A stretch of DNA of 64,000 bases, from positions 25,222 through 89,221 of the forward strand of contig JAUNJL010000003.1 of the NCBI GenBank assembly GCA_030533315.1, read 5' to 3'. Below are positions 34,620-44,472 of this stretch, piece after piece. The DNA is from Eubacteriales bacterium. Lineage in GTDB: Bacteria; Bacillota_A; Clostridia; Lachnospirales; Lachnospiraceae. The position numbers and the translations under genes were made by a program. Numbering within the stretch: the first letter of the stretch is position 1; the number at the start of each line of letters is the position of its first letter. The notes under the pieces were generated by a model. That model was not told where the DNA came from. It made no database searches and was given only the letters and a program-made list of their open reading frames with translations.

Positions 34620-37600
34620 ATGAGGAAAGCAGCAGCGATTCTGCTGACAGGATGTATGACCATTCAGACCATCCTGGGCGGGGCGATTCCTGCCAGTGCG
34701 GCCGATCTGTTCCAGGACGGATCGGCGTTTTCATCGGAAGCCGACTTTGCGGCTGAGGATATCGCCTCTTTGGAAGCAGAAGTACCAGAAGCATTGCCAG
34801 TGGAAACTCCTGACCAGGAAGCTTCTCTGGCGGAGGAGCCCTTGGAGGCGGAAGAGATGACACTTCCGGAGGAGCCGGAGGCGGAAGTGCCAGAGGATGT
34901 CCCTGTGGAGAGTGATTTTGAAGAGATCCCGGAGGAGGTATCCGCCGAGGTCCAGGAAAGCATCCCGGAGGATCAGGAGGAAGCCTGGGAGGAAGAGGAG
35001 AGCCTTTCCCAGGAGGAGACGCTGTTCCTGGACGGACAGCAGGCAGAGGATGGAGCCGCCCGGGATGCTTCCCCCAATGCCCTGGGGGCCATTGAGGTAC
35101 AGCTTACCTCCGCCCTTCATTTTGAGAAGGACACCCAGGTGACGGTAAGCGTTGGGAAGCAGAATGAAACGGTGGCGCAGAAGACGGTGGTGATGCACCA
35201 GAACGATGCAGATGAAGGAGGGGTTTCCTTCCCAGATCTGGAGGAGGGAAGCTACACCGTGACTCTGAAGGCAGACGGTTTTGCCAGCTATCAGCAGGAG
35301 ATTTCCGTGGAGCAGGGAGTGACCTCCAAGATCCATGTTTATTCAGCGAAGACCTGGGAGGACAGCCAGAAGCTGCACCCGGGAGTCCTTTTCGCAGGAG
35401 ACGTGACAGGGGACGGAAATCTGGATCAGCAGGACAAGGATACCCTGGTACAGGCGCTCCATGAGCTGGCCCTGTCCGGCGACGTCCAGTCGGTCGATCT
35501 CATGTGCGACATCAACGGGGACGGCAGGATTGATCTTGCAGATCTGCAGTGTCTGGCGGTCAATCTGGATAAGGAGCCCATCCTTTCCACGGTGGAGCGT
35601 TCCATCAGCCCGGACAGCATTACGGCTGACCAGGATGAGGCTACGGTGATCACCGGGGAAAACGGTGCGGCAGGCCTCCTGGCCCAGGAGGGCAGCGCCG
35701 TCCTGAAAAGAGCGGACAGCCAGGAGATCACGCCGGAGACTCCCGTGGGAGTAAGCTTTACCTTGGCAGGAGAGGACGAGGAGCCGAAGGAGATCGGCGG
35801 TCTTGTGATCCAGGCCCCGGTGGAGATCCAGGATACCATCCAAAGTGACATCACTGCGGGAAGCGTGGTGGTAAGCTACGTGGAAGGTGAGACAGATAGA
35901 GAAATGACCATCGACATCGCCACCGGAAAGGTGGTTTCCGATCAGGCCGTTTCCCAAAAGGAAGGGGAGACGCAGGAGGAAGCTCAGGCGGAGACACAGG
36001 AAGAGGTACAGGATAACGTTCAGGCGGAGACACAGGAGGAACCAGGCTTCTTCGCATCTGCCGCATGGATCCTCACCGGCGTGAGGACCGTCCTTGCAGC
36101 TCCAGGCGCAACGGTGAAGGTGGGAGCGGACGGTTCCCTGACCTTTGATTTCGGCGGCCAGATCGCCGTAAAAAAAGTGAGCATCCGCATTACCGGAACC
36201 ACGAAAAAGGAAGAACCCCTTGTAAATATCACAAAGGTAGAGTTTTTAAATGACATGGAAAACCGCATCCCGGCTCCGGAATTAAATATCCCGGAGGGCT
36301 TTGTGGTGCAGAAGGCTGCAGACAAGGAAGTGGATGTGAGATGGAATCCCCAGACCAACGTGACGGGCTATGACGTCAAGGTTACCGGTGAGACGAAGGG
36401 CGGCAGCACGGAAGAACAGATCATCCGAGTTGGGTCAAACACCGTTCTCCTGAAGTCCATCAATGGCAAAAAGCTGCTGAACAACAAGACCTACACCATC
36501 CAGGCCCGCTCCGTAAACGGAGATTGGAAGAGCCCCTGGTCAGAGGCCATCCAGGCCACGCCGAAGGCGACGAAGCTGCCGGATGCCCCGGACAATGTAA
36601 GCGCCGAAGGACTTTTCCGCTCCGTGAAGGTCAGCTGGAAGGACATGGACGACACGGACGCCTACATGGTTTATTACAAGGAGAAGTCAGAAGCAGACTT
36701 CCAGCCGGCAGGGGATCTGGAGACCGAAAAGATCACTGGAAACAGCTACACCATCACCGGGTTGAAGGACAGCACCTCCTATGAGGTTTCTGTCGTGGGC
36801 TATAACGACCTTGGATGGGGACCGGCGTCCATCGCCGCGGAGGCCATGACCCAGGGGGATGAGCCGAAGCTTTCCGGCTACCGCCTGCTGAACACCTCCA
36901 ATGGAAAGGGCGTGCTGACAAACCATATATCCAGCATTACCCTCAGCAATGGAGCGATGCATGACAGTCCCCTGGATGTGGAAGGCAATACGGCCTTCGG
37001 TCTTGTGGACGATTCCTATGATTCTTACTGGCAGTATGACAACTGGGATGACGGCGGTTTCAATGGCGGCTATCACCCCACATCTGGAAACGTGATCCGG
37101 GGAATCTGCGTGAAGTTTGACCAGGCCTACGACATGAACTATGTTTCCTTCTCGGCAGCCGGTCTTACCAGTGATTTCTCCTATCTGAACGTATATTATC
37201 AGGACGAGGAGACGAAGGAGAAGAAGCACGTGGACGCCCGGCTTACCAAGCACAGGGACGAGGCAAACAACCTGTACTACCGGATCAAGCTGGAACCCCG
37301 GGTACATACCAGCTGGCTCCATATCTGCCTTGGGGTCAACTATTATGCGCAGCCCTACAAGATGCTCATCGGTGAGATGAGATTTTACCATTACGATACC
37401 CTGGAGGAGGATATCCTGGCCCTGTATACAGACGACAGCTATACCTCCCTGAAGGATACGGTGACGGAGGAGACCCTTGCGGCCCTTGAGGAGAGACTGA
37501 ACACGCCGGATGAACAAAGCGGCGAGCTCCATCCCGAATATTCGGCCCTAAAGACAGAGCTGGAGCGGGCAAAGGATATTTTCAGCGGCAATCTGGAGGA

Positions 37601-40307
37601 GCCCTTTGAGGTGAAAAACTCCATCACCTCCAAGAGGGACGGACATCTGGGCTTCACCGGGCTGAACGCTTGGCAGCCTCTTGGGCGGACGGCAGCCGCC
37701 GGCGAAACCCTGCTGGTATACGTAGGAAATAACAAACAGAAGGTGGGCACCTCCACCAGCCTTTCCCTCATTGCCACCCAGTATCATTCTGAGGCTGGAA
37801 ACCTGCATAAGTCCTACGGCTTAAAGATCGGCCGCAATGAGATCAGGCTTGACAAGCTGAACTCCATGAGCCAGACGGAAAAGGGAGGACAGCTGTACAT
37901 CGCATACAATGGAAACAGTGAAAATGACAACTACGTGGTGCGGATCAAGGGCGGCAGAAAGATCCCTGTTCTTTCCGTTTACGGTCTGACCGGGGAAGAG
38001 AGAAGCGCCGCCGTGCTGGATTACGTGACAGAGCTTCAGTCCTACGTGGAAACCCTGGGTGCGGCCCATCAGGAATACTGCGGCGGCGAGGGAAGTGAGA
38101 ACAAGGGCATCGGTTACGACGCAAAGAATTGTATCCTGAACGCCACGGATCTGATGATGGATCAAATGCTCTATTCCCTTCCGGCGACACAGATCTGGGA
38201 TTCCCTGAGCGCAGGGGCAAGCCTGTCTGAGAAGGCGCAGATCCTGGATACCTCCTTAAAGGCGATGGATGAGGCCATGACCCTTTTCTATCAGCACAAG
38301 GGACTGACCAACTCCGGCGATACCTCCAGGGGCAGCAACGCCGCACCCTCGAGACATCTGAACATCCGCTACATGAGGATGTTCGCGGGAGCCTTTATGT
38401 ACGCCAGCGGAAACCATATCGGGATCGAGTGGACCGAGACTCCCATCTTAGGAAATGCGGCCAAGGCGGCAGACTTTGGCTGGGGCATCGCCCACGAGAT
38501 CGGACACGACATCAACCAGGGCACCTACGCCGTGGCTGAGGTGACAAACAACTATTTTGCACAGCTTCTCACCGGTACCACCCGATATGACATGAACGAG
38601 GTGTACCGTAAGGTGACCTCCGGTACCACTGGAGCGGCGGACAACGTGTTTACGGCTTTGGCTATGTACTGGCAGCTTCACCTTGCATACGACCAGAATC
38701 AGGATGACCATGCCATCTACAGTGATTACAATCAGCAGTTCAACAACCTGTTCTTTGCAAGGGTAGACACCTATTCCCGAAATCCGGGCAAGGCGCCAAA
38801 CGGCCTGACCCTTGGCTCTGATCCTTATCAGAACATCATGCGCCTCAGCTGTGGATCAGCGGAGAAAAACCTTCTCCCCTTCTTTGAGAGGTGGGGATTT
38901 GTTCCAGACGATGACACAAGAACCTACGGAGAAAAGTTCCCTGCGGAAGAACGAGCCATCTATTACGTGGAGGAGGGTGCCAGAAATTACCGGGTGGAGA
39001 ACCAGGAGAATGAAGCAGCCCTCACGGTGAAGGATAAGGACGTGGTGACCGCAAAGACAGAGCTTGTGGGAACAAGCGGAAACCAGATCCAGATATCCAT
39101 CCAGACGACGGCACAGCCGGAGGCTGTTCTGGGATATGAGATTCTTCGCACCATGACCACCGATGGAAAGGCTCAGACGAGAGTCGTTGGATTTGTTCCT
39201 TACGGCGGCGAGACTACGGTATACACCGACACGGTGGCTACCATCAACAACCGGGTGATGTCCTATCAGGTAAAAGCAGTGGATAAATTCCTCTGGTGTT
39301 CCCATATGGCCGACGCCGGTTCCCAGAAGGTGGCAACCAAAGGAAATCACGACAAGTCCCAGTGGACGGTGACAGGCACCATGTTCTCCTATGACGACGT
39401 GCTGATAGAGCCCACCATGGACGATCCGGATTTCGGTGACAAGGACGGCCCGAGAAAAACGGTGAAGAGCATCAACCGGGTGATCGACAACGACCTGGAT
39501 ACGGCCTACATCTCCCCCAACCCAAGGGGAGGCTGGATCACCTTTGACATGCACCAGTCCATGCCGGTGACATCCCTGATCTACCATGGAAGCGACATCA
39601 ATGGCGTGGAGGTTTATGTGAGCAACACCAACTCTGACTGGCAAAATGTCAAGGTTTCCAAGATCGACGTGACGGATGGAACCACCATATGGTTGGATTC
39701 CACCGCAGAGGCGGACAGGGATAAATGGATCGGAACCTACGATGCGCGCTACGTGAAGCTGTATCTCCCCAAGGGCGCCTTTAAGATCAATGAGATCGAG
39801 ATCTGCGGACCTACGGGAGACAATCTGGAGTTCTTCATGGCAGGCGACAAGCCCTCCATGGGAATCCTTTCCCAGCCCTGCAGCCTGGGTACCAACGGGG
39901 CGGGCCAGGAGACCTTCATTCCAGAGGGCTCCCTGGTAATCACCGGTGAGTACAAAGGAAACCCGGCTTATAATCTGGTGATCGTATACGACAGCGAAGG
40001 AAATGTCCTGGGATCCTATAAGGACGAGGACGGAAACGTGGGAGTCAAGGCGGAGCAGGTGATCTTTGCTCCAGATCCGGAAAATGGAAACCTTGGAGAG
40101 GTGTCCTCCGGTACCTGGGTATATTATCTGGAGCCGGGCAACTGGAGCCAGGAGACCCTTCCCACATGGATCCGGGCAGAGCTTTACAGGGTGGACGACG
40201 CCCTGACAAACGCAGGAGAGCGGGTGGTCAGCGATACGCAGCTGCTTGCCATCCCGGAGACACTGCCGGAGATCACTCTGACAAACAATACGCAGAAGAT
40301 TCAGTAA
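34620..40307 (+). CDS. Large secreted M60-type metallopeptidase with dockerin-like, FN3 and carbohydrate-binding modules
   Basis: A 1,895-residue exported protein. In order: signal peptide (residues 1-27); very acidic stretch (30-145); PEGA-like beta domain (about 155-245); dockerin-like pair of Ca2+ loops (GDVTGDGNLDQQDKD from 260, DINGDGRIDLADLQ near 295); acidic TQEE-type repeats (about 440-475); two FN3 domains (about 540-745); galactose-binding-like domain (755-925); helical segment; and the M60 catalytic domain (about 995-1455). The zinc site is HEIGH at 1292-1296 with Glu1307 in AEVTNN. A discoidin-like domain (1600-1735) and an Ig-like end follow. M60 enzymes cleave mucin-type glycoproteins, so host mucin is the likely substrate. 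AAGGAG lies before the ATG. There is no sortase motif. Confidence 0.9.
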   Translation: MRKAAAILLTGCMTIQTILGGAIPASAADLFQDGSAFSSEADFAAEDIASLEAEVPEALPVETPDQEASLAEEPLEAEEMTLPEEPEAEVPEDVPVESDFEEIPEEVSAEVQESIPEDQEEAWEEEESLSQEETLFLDGQQAEDGAARDASPNALGAIEVQLTSALHFEKDTQVTVSVGKQNETVAQKTVVMHQNDADEGGVSFPDLEEGSYTVTLKADGFASYQQEISVEQGVTSKIHVYSAKTWEDSQKLHPGVLFAGDVTGDGNLDQQDKDTLVQALHELALSGDVQSVDLMCDINGDGRIDLADLQCLAVNLDKEPILSTVERSISPDSITADQDEATVITGENGAAGLLAQEGSAVLKRADSQEITPETPVGVSFTLAGEDEEPKEIGGLVIQAPVEIQDTIQSDITAGSVVVSYVEGETDREMTIDIATGKVVSDQAVSQKEGETQEEAQAETQEEVQDNVQAETQEEPGFFASAAWILTGVRTVLAAPGATVKVGADGSLTFDFGGQIAVKKVSIRITGTTKKEEPLVNITKVEFLNDMENRIPAPELNIPEGFVVQKAADKEVDVRWNPQTNVTGYDVKVTGETKGGSTEEQIIRVGSNTVLLKSINGKKLLNNKTYTIQARSVNGDWKSPWSEAIQATPKATKLPDAPDNVSAEGLFRSVKVSWKDMDDTDAYMVYYKEKSEADFQPAGDLETEKITGNSYTITGLKDSTSYEVSVVGYNDLGWGPASIAAEAMTQGDEPKLSGYRLLNTSNGKGVLTNHISSITLSNGAMHDSPLDVEGNTAFGLVDDSYDSYWQYDNWDDGGFNGGYHPTSGNVIRGICVKFDQAYDMNYVSFSAAGLTSDFSYLNVYYQDEETKEKKHVDARLTKHRDEANNLYYRIKLEPRVHTSWLHICLGVNYYAQPYKMLIGEMRFYHYDTLEEDILALYTDDSYTSLKDTVTEETLAALEERLNTPDEQSGELHPEYSALKTELERAKDIFSGNLEEPFEVKNSITSKRDGHLGFTGLNAWQPLGRTAAAGETLLVYVGNNKQKVGTSTSLSLIATQYHSEAGNLHKSYGLKIGRNEIRLDKLNSMSQTEKGGQLYIAYNGNSENDNYVVRIKGGRKIPVLSVYGLTGEERSAAVLDYVTELQSYVETLGAAHQEYCGGEGSENKGIGYDAKNCILNATDLMMDQMLYSLPATQIWDSLSAGASLSEKAQILDTSLKAMDEAMTLFYQHKGLTNSGDTSRGSNAAPSRHLNIRYMRMFAGAFMYASGNHIGIEWTETPILGNAAKAADFGWGIAHEIGHDINQGTYAVAEVTNNYFAQLLTGTTRYDMNEVYRKVTSGTTGAADNVFTALAMYWQLHLAYDQNQDDHAIYSDYNQQFNNLFFARVDTYSRNPGKAPNGLTLGSDPYQNIMRLSCGSAEKNLLPFFERWGFVPDDDTRTYGEKFPAEERAIYYVEEGARNYRVENQENEAALTVKDKDVVTAKTELVGTSGNQIQISIQTTAQPEAVLGYEILRTMTTDGKAQTRVVGFVPYGGETTVYTDTVATINNRVMSYQVKAVDKFLWCSHMADAGSQKVATKGNHDKSQWTVTGTMFSYDDVLIEPTMDDPDFGDKDGPRKTVKSINRVIDNDLDTAYISPNPRGGWITFDMHQSMPVTSLIYHGSDINGVEVYVSNTNSDWQNVKVSKIDVTDGTTIWLDSTAEADRDKWIGTYDARYVKLYLPKGAFKINEIEICGPTGDNLEFFMAGDKPSMGILSQPCSLGTNGAGQETFIPEGSLVITGEYKGNPAYNLVIVYDSEGNVLGSYKDEDGNVGVKAEQVIFAPDPENGNLGEVSSGTWVYYLEPGNWSQETLPTWIRAELYRVDDALTNAGERVVSDTQLLAIPETLPEITLTNNTQKIQ

Positions 40308-40328
40308 GGAAAAAGAGGTAATCATAAT

Positions 40329-41714
40329 ATGAAAAAGTGGAGATACCATATCCTCACAGGCATGGTCATGCTCAGCTCCCTGTTTCCCCTTACCGCAGCC
40401 GGGGAAGTCAAGGACAGCGCCAGCATTACCACCTCCGGAGCGCAGGCCAATGTGGCCCTGCGCCTTCCGGAAGGAAAGTACGAAAAGATCACTTCCCTTC
40501 GCCTGAAGCTGGTGGTGGCAGAGGAATACGGCAATGTGGTGGTGGATCGGGAGAAGGTCGTTCTAAACGGCGACAATATCAAGAGCAAGGTGCAGGAGGT
40601 ATTCGTGGACAAGGTTCCCGCCCAGAGCCTTGCAGATGAGAACAATCAGCTTGGAAGCACGGACGGAGAGGTGTATCTGGTGGATATCCTTCTTTCCGGA
40701 GAGACCGATATTTTCCAGGCGCAGACGGAGGAGGATACCTACGTGGATATCTGCAGCCTGACGGTTGCCCCGAAGGATGAGAAGAGAGATGCCAAGGCGG
40801 TGGTCACGGTTTACGACAACGAGTATGAGATCGTGAACAGTGCGGGAAGCTTAGCTGTGATCCAGGTGCCCCAGGTGAGCGGCGCTCTGACGATCCCGGC
40901 AGCGGATTCTGGCGAGGAGCTTGTTACGCCAACGCCGGTACCGACGGAAACGCCGGTGCCGATGGAAACGCCTGTTCCGACAGTCACGCCCACGCCTACG
41001 GTCACACCGGCTCCGACAGCCACGCCCACTCCGGAGGCTACGTCCGCTCCCGCACAGACGCCTGCACCAACGGCGGCGGTGACGCAGGCACCCGAACCGG
41101 AGATTACGCAGGCGCCAAATGCGGCTTCCTTCGACAAAGAGCAGGCAGCCGTTCTGAGCGGAAAAGGCAAAAATGGCACCAAGAGGGTGACCCTTACTTG
41201 GGAGCCCGTACAGGGGGCAGAAGGGTACCAGATCAGCATTTACGATACTTCCCTCAAGAAGTATAAAACACTGAAGACCGTCAAGAACCCCAAGGCCACG
41301 AAGCTGACAACGAAGAATCTGGCTTATGGGACCAGATACCGTTTCCGTATGCGAGCCTTTGCTTACGGAGAAAATGGTGAGAGGATTTACGGCAGGTACA
41401 GCAAGGCCATCAAGGTCAGAACCGCACCAAAGGCCGCCGCTATCCGAAAGCTGGTGTCCTCCGAGACGGGATCGGTTTCCCTCACCTGGAAGAAGGCAAA
41501 GGGGGCCTCTGGCTATCAGATTTATGTGTCGGACAGCAAAAAGGGCAAGTATAAGAGGGTCAAAACCATCACAAATGGAAAGACCACTTCCTACACCCTG
41601 AAAGGCCGCACCTCTCAGAAGACCAGCTTCTTCAAGATCCGCCCCTATGCCAAGTGCAAGAGCGGAAAGGTATACGGAAAATTCAGCTCCGTAAAATCCG
41701 TGCTGGTCAAATAA
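40329..41714 (+). CDS. Secreted FN3 protein with a cohesin-like N-terminal domain
   Basis: A 461-residue exported protein 21 bp after the M60 gene and probably cotranscribed. After the signal peptide (about residues 1-24), residues 25-190 form a beta-rich domain with the feel of a cohesin/CBM jelly-roll (ITSLRLKLVVAEEYGNVVVD, then GEVYLVDILLSGETDIFQA and YVDICSLTVAP). The assignment is tentative. A Thr-Pro linker of repeated TPVPTETP-type units spans about 198-260. Two basic FN3 domains end the protein (VTLTWEPVQGAEGYQISI and VSLTWKKAKGASGYQIYV). There is no LPxTG motif; the basic C-terminus may hold it to the wall electrostatically. Confidence 0.75.
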   Translation: MKKWRYHILTGMVMLSSLFPLTAAGEVKDSASITTSGAQANVALRLPEGKYEKITSLRLKLVVAEEYGNVVVDREKVVLNGDNIKSKVQEVFVDKVPAQSLADENNQLGSTDGEVYLVDILLSGETDIFQAQTEEDTYVDICSLTVAPKDEKRDAKAVVTVYDNEYEIVNSAGSLAVIQVPQVSGALTIPAADSGEELVTPTPVPTETPVPMETPVPTVTPTPTVTPAPTATPTPEATSAPAQTPAPTAAVTQAPEPEITQAPNAASFDKEQAAVLSGKGKNGTKRVTLTWEPVQGAEGYQISIYDTSLKKYKTLKTVKNPKATKLTTKNLAYGTRYRFRMRAFAYGENGERIYGRYSKAIKVRTAPKAAAIRKLVSSETGSVSLTWKKAKGASGYQIYVSDSKKGKYKRVKTITNGKTTSYTLKGRTSQKTSFFKIRPYAKCKSGKVYGKFSSVKSVLVK

Positions 41715-41751
41715 TGGATCCATAAATCGTAATAAGTCCATAAATATATAA

Positions 41752-41797
41752 AAAAATCCGGCCCTCGCCCCAGACGGTGCAGAGAGGTCGGATTTTT
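41752..41797 (+). terminator. Intrinsic terminator after the M60 operon
   Basis: AAAAATCCG (41752-41760) pairs with CGGATTTTT (41789-41797); an inner CCCTC/GAGAGG helix shortens the loop. Confidence 0.85.
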
Positions 41798-41826
41798 GTG
41801 CTCTCGGAACGCATCCCTCTATCTGA

Positions 41827-41855
41827 TTGACAGCCCAAGGGAATTTCTGTATGAT
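41827..41855 (+). promoter_or_regulatory. Predicted strong sigma-A promoter of the methionine gamma-lyase family gene
   Basis: A consensus TTGACA (41827-41832), 17 bp, TATGAT (41850-41855). Confidence 0.9.
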
Positions 41856-41858
41856 ATA

Positions 41859-41915
41859 AAGGTCTGAGATTTTGCCTGCATCCCCTGAGACGGCAGGATG
41901 CCGCAAGGTCTGAGA
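41859..41915 (+). promoter_or_regulatory. Leader with an 11-bp direct repeat around a hairpin
   Basis: AAGGTCTGAGA occurs at 41859-41869 and 41905-41915. Between them GCATCC (41878-41883) pairs with GGATGC (41896-41901). The element starts at about the expected transcription start and ends 28 bp before the ATG. It resembles no riboswitch I know; it could be a protein-binding or attenuation site. Confidence 0.4.
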
Positions 41916-41943
41916 ACATTATCATGATATTGAGGAAACGAAC

Positions 41944-43221
41944 ATGAAAAAAATATACGAGCAGCTGGGAATTTCTTCCCAGGTTTACGATTTTTGCCAC
42001 AGCATCGAAGCATCTCTGGAGAAACGATTTGCACAGTTTGACAAAACCGCAGAGTATAACCAGATGAAGGTGCTGCTGGCTATGCAGAAAAACAAGGTCA
42101 GCGCAGAATGCTTTGGAAGCTCCTCCGGCTATGGGTATGATGACTTTGGAAGAGATACCCTGGAGAAGGTTTATGCGGATACCTTTCACACGGAGGACTG
42201 CCTGGTAAGGTCCCAGATCACCTGCGGCACCCACGCCCTGGCCATTGCCCTCTTTGGAAATCTCCGCCCGGGGGATGAGATCCTGGCTCCGGCAGGGAAG
42301 CCCTACGACACCCTGGAGGAGGTGATCGGCATCCGTCCCTCCCAGGGATCCCTGAGAGAATACGGGGTGACCTACCGCCAGGTGGATCTCCTGCCTGATG
42401 GCTCCTTTGACCTTGAAAACATCCGAAAGGCCATCCACGAAAGGACAAGGCTGGTGGAGATCCAGCGCTCCAAGGGATATATGACCCGGCCATCCTTCTC
42501 CGTGGAGGAGATCGGCCGTCTCATCGCCTTTGTAAAAAGCATCAAGCCGGACGTAATCTGCATGGTGGACAACTGCTACGGAGAGTTTGTGGAGACATCA
42601 GAGCCCAGCGACGTGGGCGCCGACATGGTGGTAGGCTCCCTGATCAAAAACCCAGGAGGAGGCCTGGCCCCCATTGGAGGGTATATCGCCGGTACGGGAG
42701 AGTGTGTCAAAAATGCCGCCCACCGTATGACCTGTCCCGGATTGGGCAAGGAGGTGGGAGCCTCCCTGGGGGTGAACCGCTCCTTGTATCAGGGCTTTTT
42801 CCTGGCTCCCATGGTGACCAAGGGAGCTTTGAAGGGGGCGGTCTTTGCGGCGAATATTTACGAAAAGCTGGGCTTTCCCGTGGTTCCCGATTCCAGGGAG
42901 CCCCGCTGCGACATCATCCAGGCCGTGACTCTGGGAAGCCCGGAGAGACTGATTGCCTTCTGTGAGGGCATCCAGGCGGCGGCGCCTGTGGACAGCTACG
43001 TGGCCCCGGAGCCCTGGGATATGCCAGGCTATGACAGCAAGGTGATCATGGCGGCGGGTGCCTTTGTCCAGGGCTCCTCCATCGAGCTTTCCGCAGACGG
43101 TCCCTTAAAGGATCCCTACGCCGTGTATTTCCAGGGAGGACTGACCTGGGAGCACGCAAAGGCGGGGATCATGATGTCCCTGGAGAAGCTGGTGGAAAAA
43201 GGACTGGTGTCCCTTCCCTGA
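41944..43221 (+). CDS. Methionine gamma-lyase / aluminium-resistance family PLP enzyme
   Basis: A 425-residue fold-type I PLP enzyme of the family once named aluminium resistance protein. Conserved stretches are GYGYDDFGRDTLEKVYADTFHTE near residue 58, QITCGTHALAIALFG (cofactor phosphate side), CMVDNCYGEF with the ring-binding Asp, and VGSLIKNPGGGLAPIGGY with the PLP lysine. It probably acts on a sulfur amino acid or related substrate. It has a consensus promoter and an unusual leader, and two flavoproteins follow after 69 bp. Confidence 0.88.
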   Translation: MKKIYEQLGISSQVYDFCHSIEASLEKRFAQFDKTAEYNQMKVLLAMQKNKVSAECFGSSSGYGYDDFGRDTLEKVYADTFHTEDCLVRSQITCGTHALAIALFGNLRPGDEILAPAGKPYDTLEEVIGIRPSQGSLREYGVTYRQVDLLPDGSFDLENIRKAIHERTRLVEIQRSKGYMTRPSFSVEEIGRLIAFVKSIKPDVICMVDNCYGEFVETSEPSDVGADMVVGSLIKNPGGGLAPIGGYIAGTGECVKNAAHRMTCPGLGKEVGASLGVNRSLYQGFFLAPMVTKGALKGAVFAANIYEKLGFPVVPDSREPRCDIIQAVTLGSPERLIAFCEGIQAAAPVDSYVAPEPWDMPGYDSKVIMAAGAFVQGSSIELSADGPLKDPYAVYFQGGLTWEHAKAGIMMSLEKLVEKGLVSLP

Positions 43222-43241
43222 GACGGGGAGGGAGAGCTGTG

Positions 43242-43264
43242 GGCGTCTCCTTTTGGGAGATGCC
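43242..43264 (+). other. Intergenic hairpin between two operon genes
   Basis: GGCGTCTCC pairs with GGAGATGCC (one G:U pair) around a short loop. No T run follows, so it is more likely an RNA-processing or stability element than a terminator. Confidence 0.4.
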
Positions 43265-43290
43265 GGAAAGGAAAAGGTCAAGATAAGCAT

Positions 43291-44472
43291 ATGGCAAGAC
43301 GCATCATAGTGGTGGGAGGAGGCGCCTCCGGCCTGATGGCGGCCATCACGGCCGCAAGGAAGGGTGCCGAGGTGACGGTCCTGGAGCAGAATGACCGGCC
43401 AGGAAAGAAGCTGGGGGCAACGGGAAACGGGCGCTGTAATCTGACAAACCTCCAAAGGCCTAAGGACGCCTACCGGGGAAGCGATCCCTGTTTTGCAAGG
43501 GAGGCGCTGCACCGGTTTTCCGTACAGGACACCATCCGTTTTTTTTCAGAGCTGGGAATCTACACCATCAATAAAAGGGACTGGATCTACCCCAGAAGCG
43601 GGGAGGCCTCCAGCGTGACGGAGGTTCTACTGATGGAGGCCTCCAGACTGGGCGTGGTGATCAAAACCAGAGAAAAAGCAGTATCCGTCAAAAGAGAGGA
43701 GAATTGTTGGCAGGTCCTGACGGAGGGCTGGAGCTACCAGGGAGACTGCGTGATCCTGGCGGGGGGAAGCCGGGCCTCCTCCATTTCCGGGGCAGACGGC
43801 AGCTGTTATGACCTGGCAGAGCAGCTGGGGCACAGGCTGATCCCGGTGCTCCCGGCGCTCACCGCCCTGAGGTGCAGGGAAGGAAGCTTTGCCTCCTGGG
43901 GAGGCGTCCGGACGGAGGGAGAGGTGACCCTTCACGTCCAGGAGGAAGAGGCCAGAAGGGCTGCGGGAGAGCTGCAGCTCACGGAATATGGGATCTCCGG
44001 TATCCCCATCTTTCAGCTGAGCCGTTATGCCATACAGGCCATCCACAGGGAAAAGGAGGCCCGCCTGACCGTGGATTTTCTGCCGGAGTTTTCCCAGGAC
44101 GGGCTGAAGGCCCTTCTGAACGCCCGAAGGAGGAACTGTCCCTACAAAAATGACAGAGAGCTGCTGGTGGGACTGTTCCCGGAGAAGCTATCTAAGGTAC
44201 TGCGAAGGGAAAAGGATCTGATCCCCGCCATAAAGGCATACCCTCTTCAGGTGACTGGCGGAATGTCCTTCGCACAGGCCCAGGTGTGCCAGGGGGGCGT
44301 GGATACCAGCCAGGTATGGCCTGAAACCATGGAGTCCCGGCTCCATCCGGGGCTTTATTTTGCCGGCGAGCTCCTGGACGTGGACGGGACCTGCGGCGGC
44401 TACAACCTTCAGTGGGCCTGGTCCAGCGGAGCAACCGCAGGGCGCAGTGCAGCAGCGGAAAGGAAGATGTGA
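43291..44472 (+). CDS. HI0933/YhiN-family flavoprotein
   Basis: A 393-residue FAD-binding oxidoreductase. The N-terminal dinucleotide loop is VGGGASGLMAAITAARKG, followed by the family signature KKLGATGNGRCNLTN and DWIYPRSGEASSV. The C-terminal FAD contact is GELLDVDGTCGGYNLQWAW. Members are often annotated as NAD(P)/FAD-dependent oxidoreductase or aminoacetone oxidase family; the reaction here is unknown. An AAGG site precedes the ATG. Its stop overlaps the start of another flavoprotein (TGATG), a pairing that suggests a common pathway. Confidence 0.9.
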   Translation: MARRIIVVGGGASGLMAAITAARKGAEVTVLEQNDRPGKKLGATGNGRCNLTNLQRPKDAYRGSDPCFAREALHRFSVQDTIRFFSELGIYTINKRDWIYPRSGEASSVTEVLLMEASRLGVVIKTREKAVSVKREENCWQVLTEGWSYQGDCVILAGGSRASSISGADGSCYDLAEQLGHRLIPVLPALTALRCREGSFASWGGVRTEGEVTLHVQEEEARRAAGELQLTEYGISGIPIFQLSRYAIQAIHREKEARLTVDFLPEFSQDGLKALLNARRRNCPYKNDRELLVGLFPEKLSKVLRREKDLIPAIKAYPLQVTGGMSFAQAQVCQGGVDTSQVWPETMESRLHPGLYFAGELLDVDGTCGGYNLQWAWSSGATAGRSAAAERKM

